Origin: Anaerolineae bacterium
GTDB lineage: Bacteria > Chloroflexota > Anaerolineae > B4-G1 > SLSP01
Direction: 5' to 3'
DNA length: 15,930 bases
Assembly: GCA_016934645.1 (NCBI GenBank)
Contig: JAFGSL010000041.1
Location: 1 to 15,930, forward strand
Part shown: positions 1 to 6,957 of the stretch, in pieces
Numbering within the stretch: position 1 is the stretch's first letter
Layout of the letters: the number at the start of each line of letters is the position of its first letter
The notes under the pieces: model-generated
Told to the model about the DNA's origin: nothing
What the model saw: the letters and a program-made list of their open reading frames with translations, nothing else
The model's database searches: none
Made by a program: the position numbers and the translations under genes

Positions 1-638
1 ACGACGCCCTGCCCACGTCCATAGGTGATCGTCGTGCTCATGAAGGCCATGTTGTGCTGATCGCCCAAGCCGGAATCGGGGTTCAGGATATGCTGCGCGT
101 TCTTGTTCACCGGCACCGATTCTCCGGTCAACGAGGCCTCCTCCGCCTTGAGGTTCATACTCTGTACCAGGCGCAAGTCCGCCGGGACGATACTGCCGGC
201 TTCCAGAAGGACCAAATCTCCGGGCATCAATTCCCGTGAGGGAACCATGACACGCGTCCCATCACGGATGACATGCGCCTCGGGTGCCGCCATCTTCTTG
301 AGCGCGGCCAACGCCTGCTCGGCCTTGCCTTCCTGAATGATGCTGATCGCTGTATTGAGGATCACAATGGCAACGATAGCCCCTGCCTCAATGAAATCAC
401 CCAGGATCGCTGAGACCACGGCCGAGACGATGAGGATCATCACAATAAATTCGCTGAGACTTGCCCACAGACGCTCCAGGAACGTCGGCGGCTTCTTTTC
501 TGCCAACTCGTTGTAGCCGTAGGTTTCCAACCGCTTCTTGACTTCAGCGGTCGTCAAACCGTTCCGGATATCAGTGCCGAGTTTTTGCACTGCAGCATCG
601 ATCTCAAGAGCATGCCACTTTTCTTCAACTGCGCTCAT
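1..638 (-). CDS. Cation-transporting P-type ATPase (P2/Ca2+ type), N-terminal part
   Basis: ATP-driven cation pump of the inner membrane, cut off at the left window edge after 212 codons. Translating the minus strand from the ATG at 638 gives a cation-ATPase N-terminal domain (about residues 5-50, including W8 and the block ending YGYNELAEKK). Two membrane helices follow (about 57-78 and 80-100). The start of the actuator domain comes next, with PGDLVLLEAGSIVPAD (about 139-154) and the dephosphorylation motif TGES at about 171-174. The phosphorylation site DKTGT lies outside the window. N-domain plus TGES order is typical of P2A/P2B pumps of the PacL/SERCA kind, so Ca2+ is the likeliest substrate, but the ion-binding residues are not visible. 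A GGAGG ribosome site sits 6-8 nt upstream of the ATG. It is the next gene on the same strand after galM, but a 171-bp gap with an inverted repeat suggests its own promoter. Confidence 0.93.
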   Translation of the reverse strand, partial: MSAVEEKWHALEIDAAVQKLGTDIRNGLTTAEVKKRLETYGYNELAEKKPPTFLERLWASLSEFIVMILIVSAVVSAILGDFIEAGAIVAIVILNTAISIIQEGKAEQALAALKKMAAPEAHVIRDGTRVMVPSRELMPGDLVLLEAGSIVPADLRLVQSMNLKAEEASLTGESVPVNKNAQHILNPDSGLGDQHNMAFMSTTITYGRGQGV

Positions 639-703
639 GCAACCTCCTCCATACAAATGATATAAATCGTCAAACGAGATGTAATTCTGACGTACAAAAT
701 GCT

Positions 704-731
704 ATCATAACATACTCTTGCGGATGGGCAA
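704..731 (-). promoter_or_regulatory. Possible sigma70-type promoter for the P-type ATPase gene
   Basis: On the minus strand TTGCCC (731-726) and TATGAT (709-704) are separated by 16 bp. They match the sigma70 consensus at 4/6 and 5/6 positions. Transcription would begin near 697, about 60 nt upstream of the ATG at 638. This is motif reading only. Confidence 0.3.
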
Positions 732-742
732 GAACTTCGATG

Positions 743-806
743 ACCCTTGCGAAGGTTTGTAAATGAGGCTGCGCACAGTCTCGTTCGTCTAAACCTTCGC
801 AAGGGT
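743..806. repeat. Perfect 16-bp inverted repeat (REP-like element or hairpin) after galM
   Basis: The arm acccttgcgaaggttt at 743-758 is the exact reverse complement of 791-806, with a 32-nt loop between. The right arm begins 4 nt beyond the galM stop codon. Neither strand has a T-run after the stem, so it is not a textbook intrinsic terminator. It could stabilise the 3' end of the galM transcript or be a dispersed palindromic element. A 9-mer of the arm (acccttgcg) recurs at 8024-8032 inside another small hairpin. Confidence 0.75.
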
Positions 807-809
807 GAG

Positions 810-1868
810 TCAACGCGCTGAGAATTTGTAGACCGTCGTCGTCTGATAGGTCTGCCCGGGTTCGAGTGTCGTCGAAGGGAACTCGGGCTTGTTGGGCGAA
901 TCGGGATAGTGCTGCGTTTCCATGCACAGACCGCCGCGCCGCACGTAGACGCATCCCCCCTTCCCCGCTAGGGTGGGCGGCATCATATTTCCAGCGTAGA
1001 ATTGGATCGCCGGTTCGGTGGTGTGGACTTCCATCACCCGGCCCGAGGTCGGTTCATACACCCGCGCTGCCAATCGCAGTTCGCCCGGTTCGCCGTTGAC
1101 GACCCAGTTGTGATCGTAGCCGCCACCGAACTCGAGCTGTACATCATCTACATTGATGCGCGCGCCGATGGGCGTCGCCGTGCGGAAATCCAGCGGTGTC
1201 CCGGCAACGGGGCGCAGTTCACCAGTGGGGATCAGCGTCCCATCGACCGGCGTGAACGTATCGGCGTTGATGAACATCTCGTGATCCAGAATCGTCTCCG
1301 CGGCCCCTGCCGCGAGGTTGAAGTAAGAGTGGTTGGTCAGGTTGACCACCGTGGTTATGTCCGTGGTCGCCGTGTAGTCGATCTTGAGCGCGTTGTCATC
1401 GGTCAGCGTGTAAACCACCGTGACCGAAAGCGTTCCAGGGTAGCCTTCCTCACCATCAGGGCTGGTGTAGGTCAAGACCAAAGCAGGCCCATCGACTGTT
1501 TCCTGTGCACGTGGTACCCAGACTTTTTTGTCGAAGCCTTTTATGCCACCGTGCAGGTGATTCTGACCATCGTTCTGCGCCAACACATACTCCACGCCTT
1601 CCAATGTGAATTTCCCGTTGGCGATGCGATTACCAAAGCGGCCTACGAGACAGCCAAAGAACGGGCTATGCTCGACGTATTCCTGTAGTGTATCGAAGCC
1701 AAGCACCACGTCGGCAAAGGCTCCGTCACGATCAGGCGCAGTTAACGAAACGACGATCCCCCCATAATTGGTGATCGTCGCTCGCATACCCTGCGCATTG
1801 ACCAAAGTGTACAACGCGATTTCTGTACCGCCAGCCAAAGCTCCAAATGATTGCTTTTTGATCTTCAT
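810..1868 (-). CDS. galM: Galactose mutarotase (aldose 1-epimerase)
   Basis: Cytosolic enzyme interconverting alpha and beta anomers of galactose/glucose, feeding the Leloir pathway. The 352-residue protein is of normal family length. Recognisable family motifs are GRFGNRI (76-82, substrate-binding R81), HLHGG (H104 and H106), NLTNHSYFNL (H180, proposed general acid), GYDHNWV (D252), TEPAIQFYAGN (E285, proposed catalytic base) and the C-terminal ETQHYPDSPNKPEFPS block. The reading frame stays open upstream to 2084, but I chose the ATG at 1868. The protein from there aligns with the family N-terminus (MKIKKQSFG), GA-rich SD sequence lies just upstream, and the extension would overlap the preceding gene. 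It is last in a four-gene minus-strand operon, 29 bp after the Uri-like gene. No other galactose gene is in view, so its partner pathway is unknown. Confidence 0.95.
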   Translation of the reverse strand: MKIKKQSFGALAGGTEIALYTLVNAQGMRATITNYGGIVVSLTAPDRDGAFADVVLGFDTLQEYVEHSPFFGCLVGRFGNRIANGKFTLEGVEYVLAQNDGQNHLHGGIKGFDKKVWVPRAQETVDGPALVLTYTSPDGEEGYPGTLSVTVVYTLTDDNALKIDYTATTDITTVVNLTNHSYFNLAAGAAETILDHEMFINADTFTPVDGTLIPTGELRPVAGTPLDFRTATPIGARINVDDVQLEFGGGYDHNWVVNGEPGELRLAARVYEPTSGRVMEVHTTEPAIQFYAGNMMPPTLAGKGGCVYVRRGGLCMETQHYPDSPNKPEFPSTTLEPGQTYQTTTVYKFSAR

Positions 1869-1897
1869 GCCCTCCACTCCTCGTGAAAATAACAAAA

Positions 1898-2314
1898 TCA
1901 TAAAATCCTTGGCGCAGCACCCGGCAAGACAATCGTTTCCGGCGACCGGTCGCCGCAATAGAGCAAGTGTGCAGCGCAACGACAATCGGATGCACCACAA
2001 CGGGGAACAATCACGCGCGCCCCTTGGGACTCCAGCAGATACGCAGCCCACGCACACTCGCAATGGTCGTAAGGTGCTAACCATACGGCGACCGGTGTGG
2101 CTAACGCGCGTACATAATCAATGTGCCAGTGCCGCACAGCGCCTCCGCGTAGATGACGCCACACCCGCGCCGCCAAGCCACCCGATCCCCAGGCGCTACC
2201 TACGTAACAATACAATCCGGCGGGTAAAATCCAGTCCCCTAGCGCGCCTATCGTGCAATGTACTGCGGCGGGAATACGTAGTCCTATAGCATACGTGCCG
2301 GGTGCTGTGGTCAG
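1898..2314 (-). CDS. Uri-superfamily GIY-YIG nuclease-like protein (DUF123), CTG start
   Basis: I recognise the DUF123/Uri endonuclease family by GTYAIGL (6-12), LYCYVGSAWGSGGL (34-47), RHLRGGAVRHWHIDY (53-67), ECAWA (86-90) and the Cys/His cluster GASDCRCAAHL (107-117). GTY...YVGSA corresponds to the GIY-YIG pair and E86 is the candidate metal-binding acid. Cellular role and substrate are not established for the family. The nearest conventional start is a TTG at 2215, but it would cut off the conserved GTY half. The homologous reading continues upstream to the CTG at 2314, which overlaps the stop of the preceding gene as CTGA, exactly like a classic ATGA coupling. I therefore annotate 138 aa from CTG. 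An ATT at 2275 is a less likely alternative. Third gene of the operon that ends with galM. Confidence 0.8.
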   Translation of the reverse strand: MTTAPGTYAIGLRIPAAVHCTIGALGDWILPAGLYCYVGSAWGSGGLAARVWRHLRGGAVRHWHIDYVRALATPVAVWLAPYDHCECAWAAYLLESQGARVIVPRCGASDCRCAAHLLYCGDRSPETIVLPGAAPRIL

Positions 2315-2550
2315 AGACGCATCTGGGATTTCCAGAGCGCGCCGCCTAACCAGTTCAGAATCACACCTAAAGCCAGGGCAAGCACTCCCACAATGTCCAT
2401 CAAGTAGAAGGTATGCTCACTATTCAACTGCCAAACGTAGACACCTTCATAAGTGTCAGGAAGTGCCAAGGCCATCAACCCCAGCAAGATGAAGAGGACG
2501 CCTGCGCCACTCAGTGCGATGACCAGCCAGTGCTGTTTGCGGGCAAGCAT
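2311..2550 (-). CDS. Small two-helix membrane protein, function unknown
   Basis: A 79-residue protein with two clear hydrophobic helices (about 9-30 and 50-72), joined by a polar loop of about 20 residues and ending in a short basic tail (WKSQMRL). I do not recognise a family. The ATG at 2550 overlaps the preceding stop as TGATG, and a GTG one codon upstream (2553) is an alternative. A GAGGA sequence inside the previous gene serves as ribosome site. Its own stop overlaps the CTG start of the Uri-like gene, so the three small genes look translationally coupled. With hydrophobic helices and no signal-peptide cleavage motif, it is probably an inner-membrane protein with a hairpin topology. Confidence 0.75.
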   Translation of the reverse strand: MLARKQHWLVIALSGAGVLFILLGLMALALPDTYEGVYVWQLNSEHTFYLMDIVGVLALALGVILNWLGGALWKSQMRL

Positions 2551-2798
2551 CACGATTCCTCAGGAGGCGGAACCGGCAAATCCGCAACCGGTGTTCCCAT
2601 CCACTTTTCGCCCACCTCAATCAGCATGACGGGGATATCATCCCGAATGGGATATTTGCGATCACAGTCCTGGCACACAAGCCAGCTATCTTCACGGAGT
2701 AACGACAAAAGGCCAGGATCATCTTTGTCCTTCCGCCGGGTCTCTCCGCTGACGCAATACGGACAACGCAAAATGCTCAACAACTCAGCATCTACCAT
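2550..2798 (-). CDS. Trm112/UPF0434-family zinc-binding protein
   Basis: Small protein of 82 residues opening with ELLSILRCPYC and continuing to LVCQDCDRKYPIRDDIPVML. C12, C15, C42 and C45 form a probable zinc knuckle. This is the Trm112p-like/UPF0434 (YcaR) fold. In eukaryotes and archaea Trm112 is the activating partner of several methyltransferases, while the role of bacterial UPF0434 proteins is largely undefined. Two ATGs occur in tandem (2801 and 2798). The perfect AGGAGGT site ends next to the first, so the second gives better spacing (about 4 nt after GGAGG). It is first in the operon leading to galM. No methyltransferase partner is encoded nearby. The Pro-rich tail (PVPPPEES) is nonconserved-looking. 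Confidence 0.88.
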   Translation of the reverse strand: MVDAELLSILRCPYCVSGETRRKDKDDPGLLSLLREDSWLVCQDCDRKYPIRDDIPVMLIEVGEKWMGTPVADLPVPPPEES

Positions 2799-2838
2799 CA
2801 TACCTCCTGAATCAATGATTTGGAAGTCACTAACCGAG

Positions 2839-2849
2839 AGTATACCACA
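2839..2849 (-). promoter_or_regulatory. Extended -10 promoter for the Trm112-Uri-galM operon
   Basis: Minus-strand TGTGGTATACT contains a TGn-TATACT extended -10. A poor -35 candidate, TTGTAG, lies 16 bp further upstream. Predicted initiation near 2832 gives a leader of about 30 nt with AGGAGGT just before the ATG. The same 12-bp block (agtataccacat on the plus strand) recurs at 8759-8770 upstream of the transporter-era unit. Confidence 0.5.
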
Positions 2850-2882
2850 TGCTTGAAAGACTACAAAAGTCTCGGATAGCAG

Positions 2883-4571
2883 CTACGGATAGCGGTAAAT
2901 GACAGCGCGCAGCCAACAGGCCCAGTCCTGGTCGGCATCGTCACCTGCGTCCACGCGCAGCACCATATCCGCACCCTGCCCGGCATAAGGCGAGAGATCG
3001 ACATCGATCGTCTTCATACCGTCGCCGTAGACATCGGGCGTCTGCGCGAGAACCACAGTACCGCTGGACGAAGCCCGCAAAATGACCTTGAAGATCACCT
3101 CGCCAGCGTTCGCCCCCTGCAACAGGCCCACCGTCGCATAGAAACGATCTCCCGCCTGGACGGTGTACTGTGTATCGGTGTAGAGATCGGCGTACTCACC
3201 GGTAATCCAACCGTCAGCAACCAACTTGGGATGCGTCTCCAAGCACTTGCCCTGGATTGCAGTGTCGGTTTCCAGATTTCCCGTAGCCCATCGCGCAAAG
3301 CCTTGTGTATCTCCCGTCCCTCCATTCCACGTCAGGGCGGTCTCGGGATCGCCCGATTTCCAAGAAGCGAGTGAGGCCTTCTCCACAAAATCGTAGACGA
3401 TTTGCGGATTGGCGACATAAATCATGTTTTCAAGGATATTGTTGGTTTCATCGCTTTCGACGACGGTGTTCTCAAAATCCACCTGCGCTTTGGTGACAAT
3501 GCTGGCATAAGGACTGGGGTATCTGAAGTTATCGCAGCCCAGGGCAGCCGCCGAACCGGCCGCCACACCGTCGACATTCCACTCGCAGGAAACCGATGGA
3601 GCGTCTTTGCTACCCCACCAACGTACTACGAAACTGCCACTATCGACTACACCGCGGTTACGCACGCGCACCGTCACCTTGAGTGGCAGGTATGCCACCG
3701 GTGGCGATGGCTCGATGGTGATCGACTCGACGTAAAGGTCCACACCAGACACGCCGCAAGCCACATCGACCGTTACACTCACACGGCCGATCTCGGCCTC
3801 ATCTTGCCCGGTGGCGATCAAGGTGACAACGGAGCTGCCAGCCGGGGGATCATCCCACACGTAGGTTGTCGTATCGGCAGGGAGATTGACCAACAGACTC
3901 GGGCCTTCGATACGATACGCCGTCTCGCCCTTTGCCTCGGTCCAGGTGAACGTGACTTCTTTGCAATCTGCTGCCACCGCAGCGACGAAATTGCTCGGCG
4001 CGGCCGCTGCAACTGTGGGAGTTGGTGTCGCCGGGCCTTGAATGACGATCTGCAAGTAGAAAACACCGCCATAGGCTTTTCCTGACGGATCCTGCAACTG
4101 CCAATCGCTGCGGTACGTCCCCGGAGTAGTCGGCGCGGTCATTGAGACGCTAATATCCACCTGAGCATCGGGAGCCGTGGACGACACAGCGACAGATTCC
4201 GGTGCGCCGAACGTTTCACCCGAAATGTGAACGAGCTTCGTCCCTTCACCCCACGGACACGTGCCGCTGTTACGAATCCGCCACGTCTTGACGAATGCCT
4301 GACCTTTATCTAGCTCGGCATTGTCGGGGATGGTCACATCGGCGACGTAGGCCGCGCGCAACACACAGCCTCCTTCGCCTTCGACGTCAGGTACTGCAGT
4401 AGGTGTCGGCGTCGGCAGACCGGTCAGCGGCGTCGGCGTCATCGTTGCCACCACCGGCGCGACGGGCGTTTCCGTGGCCTCTAGCGTCGTCGACCGGCCC
4501 GGCATATTGCAGGCTAAAGCAAACAGCACAAGCGTCACAATCACCAGCCACACAGTACGACGTTTTCTCAT
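2883..4571 (-). CDS. Multidomain surface lipoprotein with NBR1-type Ig-like and CARDB domains
   Basis: 562-residue exported protein. The N-terminus MRKRR plus a hydrophobic stretch ends in LFALAC, a lipobox with C21 as likely acylation site. A Thr/Pro-rich linker follows (31-62). Residues 69-178 read as the Ig-like NBR1/FW domain, with VKTWRIRNSGTCPWGEGT and GTYRSDWQLQDPSGKAYG being characteristic. About 192-270 looks fibronectin-like, and 278-378 is a CARDB-type domain (TVRVRNRGVVDSG...VDFENTVVESDETNN). The C-terminal about 170 residues resemble a beta-sandwich but I cannot name it. No catalytic motif is visible, so an adhesive or ligand-binding extracellular role is inferred. It is monocistronic and divergent from tgt. 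The ATG at 4571 follows a GGAGGGTAGGAT purine-rich site. Confidence 0.85.
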   Translation of the reverse strand: MRKRRTVWLVIVTLVLFALACNMPGRSTTLEATETPVAPVVATMTPTPLTGLPTPTPTAVPDVEGEGGCVLRAAYVADVTIPDNAELDKGQAFVKTWRIRNSGTCPWGEGTKLVHISGETFGAPESVAVSSTAPDAQVDISVSMTAPTTPGTYRSDWQLQDPSGKAYGGVFYLQIVIQGPATPTPTVAAAAPSNFVAAVAADCKEVTFTWTEAKGETAYRIEGPSLLVNLPADTTTYVWDDPPAGSSVVTLIATGQDEAEIGRVSVTVDVACGVSGVDLYVESITIEPSPPVAYLPLKVTVRVRNRGVVDSGSFVVRWWGSKDAPSVSCEWNVDGVAAGSAAALGCDNFRYPSPYASIVTKAQVDFENTVVESDETNNILENMIYVANPQIVYDFVEKASLASWKSGDPETALTWNGGTGDTQGFARWATGNLETDTAIQGKCLETHPKLVADGWITGEYADLYTDTQYTVQAGDRFYATVGLLQGANAGEVIFKVILRASSSGTVVLAQTPDVYGDGMKTIDVDLSPYAGQGADMVLRVDAGDDADQDWACWLRAVIYRYP

Positions 4572-4595
4572 GATCCTACCCTCCCGTGCAAGTCA

Positions 4596-4743
4596 GCGAA
4601 TGAACGAATCTGCGAATTACGAATAGCGAATTGGATTTCCTGTGTCTTGCTTCTTGCATCATGATTCCTATCTTAATCCCAAAACACTAGCCAGACAAGC
4701 GAGTGGGCGAATCAGAATCAGCGAATTACGAATAGCGAATGGA
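4596..4743. repeat. Heptamer-type intergenic array (CGAAT words), two clusters
   Basis: Between the divergent lipoprotein and tgt genes the word cgaat starts at 4597, 4605, 4613, 4620 and 4627, and again at 4708, 4722, 4729 and 4736 (with agaat at 4714). The period is therefore 7-8 nt. The 20-mer gcgaattacgaatagcgaat is identical at 4612-4631 and 4721-4740. The intervening 80 nt show no repeat. I see no coding potential in the region. Confidence 0.8.
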
Positions 4744-4745
4744 GT

Positions 4746-4778
4746 ATCCAGCTTCGAGCATCCAGCAACCGGCATCCA
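4746..4778. repeat. 14-nt tandem repeat (ATCCAGC words)
   Basis: atccagcttcgagc (4746-4759), atccagcaaccggc (4760-4773) and a partial atcca (4774-4778) form 2.4 units with an exact 14-nt period, twice the 7-nt period of the adjacent array. It lies immediately upstream of the predicted tgt promoter. Confidence 0.65.
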
Positions 4779-4779
4779 C

Positions 4780-4807
4780 TTGGCGATTAGTTTGGTTGTG
4801 GTATGAT
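4780..4807 (+). promoter_or_regulatory. Predicted promoter of tgt (extended -10)
   Basis: TTGGCG (4780-4785), a 16-bp spacer and TATGAT (4802-4807) preceded by TGG give an extended -10 promoter. Initiation near 4814 would leave a leader of about 20 nt containing GAGGAT (4819-4824), upstream of the ATG at 4834. The block TGTGGTATGAT resembles TGTGGTATACT found before two other operons. Confidence 0.5.
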
Positions 4808-4809
4808 GA

Positions 4810-6023
<1,214 letters not shown>

Positions 6024-6041
6024 ATATTAGAGAGGACAACA

Positions 6042-6902
6042 ATGCAAAAACGAAACGGTTTGAGTTGGCTACGAAGCACGAAGAGGAACGCTGACGAGAC
6101 AGCAAGGAGCGTCGCGCAGGCTTACGGGCGACGACCGAAGCAGACCCACAAACGTGAGGTCATCATCAAGAACGAAACGCAAATCACGGGCATCCGCAAA
6201 AGCTGTCATCTGACCCGTGACATCCTCGATGCCATGACCGACCGCATCGCCCCCGGCATCACCACCGAGCAGATCAACACGTGGGTGCATGAGATGACCC
6301 TCGCGCATGGGGCGACGCCTGCGCCGCTGAACTATCGCGGCTTTCCGAAGAGCGTCTGTACTTCGATCAACGAAGTCGTCTGCCACGGCATCCCCAGTCC
6401 CAGCCGGATTTTACAAGAAGGCGACATCCTCAATATCGATGTCACCTCCATTCTCGACGGCTATTATGGCGATTCCAGCCGTATGTTCTTGATCGGCGAA
6501 GTCGACCCGGAGGCACGCAAGCTGGTGCAGGTGACGCGCGAATGTATGGAGTTGGGCATCGCGCAGGTGAAACCGGGTAACCGCCTTGGCGACATAGGGC
6601 ACGCCATCCAGCAGCACGCCGAAAGTCATGGCTACTCCGTCGTGCGCGCTTTCGTAGGTCACGGGACGGGTATCAACTTCCACGAGGCTCCGGACGTACT
6701 GCACTACGGCGTGCCACACACCGGCGTGGAGTTAGTCCCTGGCATGGTATTCACCATCGAGCCGATGATCAACGTAGGCGATTACCAGGTACGAACGTTG
6801 AGTGATGGCTGGACCGCCGTGACTGCCGACGGATCACTCTCCGCCCAATGGGAACACACAGTTCTCGTCACCGAGGATGGCGTCGAGGTTCTGACCGCTT
6901 GA
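6042..6902 (+). CDS. map: Methionine aminopeptidase type I with basic N-terminal extension
   Basis: Removes the initiator methionine from nascent proteins. All five metal ligands of the pita-bread fold are present: D133 and D144 (NIDVTSILDGYYGDSS), H207 (GHGTGINFHE), E240 (FTIEPMI) and E271 (QWEHTVLVT). H115 in VCHGIP matches the substrate-contacting His. The catalytic domain begins near residue 40 (VIIKNETQITGIRK), so residues 1-38 are an extension rich in Arg/Lys (MQKRNGLSWLRSTKRN...GRRPKQTHKRE). The start is well supported: AGAGGAC lies about 6 nt upstream of the ATG and no alternative in-frame ATG/GTG occurs before M65. The extension resembles in position, not in sequence, the ribosome-interacting N-terminal extensions of other long-form bacterial MetAPs. 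Probably co-transcribed with tgt, and convergent with era. Confidence 0.96.
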   Translation: MQKRNGLSWLRSTKRNADETARSVAQAYGRRPKQTHKREVIIKNETQITGIRKSCHLTRDILDAMTDRIAPGITTEQINTWVHEMTLAHGATPAPLNYRGFPKSVCTSINEVVCHGIPSPSRILQEGDILNIDVTSILDGYYGDSSRMFLIGEVDPEARKLVQVTRECMELGIAQVKPGNRLGDIGHAIQQHAESHGYSVVRAFVGHGTGINFHEAPDVLHYGVPHTGVELVPGMVFTIEPMINVGDYQVRTLSDGWTAVTADGSLSAQWEHTVLVTEDGVEVLTA

Positions 6903-6957
6903 CGTGAAGCGTGATACGTGATGAATTGTCTATCACGTATCACGAGTCACGTATCAT
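6902..6957. repeat. Eight-heptamer array with perfect 13-bp hairpin between convergent map and era
   Basis: The whole gap between the map and era stop codons is one register of heptamers: acgtgaa, gcgtgat, acgtgat, a 7-nt spacer gaattgt, then ctatcac, gtatcac, gagtcac, gtatcat. The arms 6910-6922 and 6932-6944 are exact reverse complements around a 9-nt loop. Lying between convergent genes, the hairpin could serve as a bidirectional 3'-end structure, although it lacks flanking T-runs. Confidence 0.85.

Noticed and set aside
1002..1688. 228-codon open frame antisense to galM
   Set aside because: It is a shadow of a strongly conserved gene, with no ribosome site and Arg/His/Asp-biased composition typical of antisense frames in GC-rich DNA.
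1869..2084. 72-codon N-terminal extension of galM up to an upstream start at 2084
   Set aside because: It overlaps the conserved Uri-like reading frame, has no similarity to mutarotases (Cys/Arg-rich), and a purine-rich ribosome site precedes the ATG at 1868.
2856..2876. Small hairpin (agact/agtct) after the lipoprotein gene as intrinsic terminator
   Set aside because: The stem is only 5 bp, AT-rich, with no following T-run on the relevant strand.
3402..4085. 227-codon open frame antisense to the lipoprotein gene
   Set aside because: The composition is of shadow type, with no SD sequence and no recognisable motif. The opposite strand has clear domain matches.
4596..4778. CRISPR array
   Set aside because: Units are 7-14 nt without unique spacers of 30-40 nt, and no cas genes are present.
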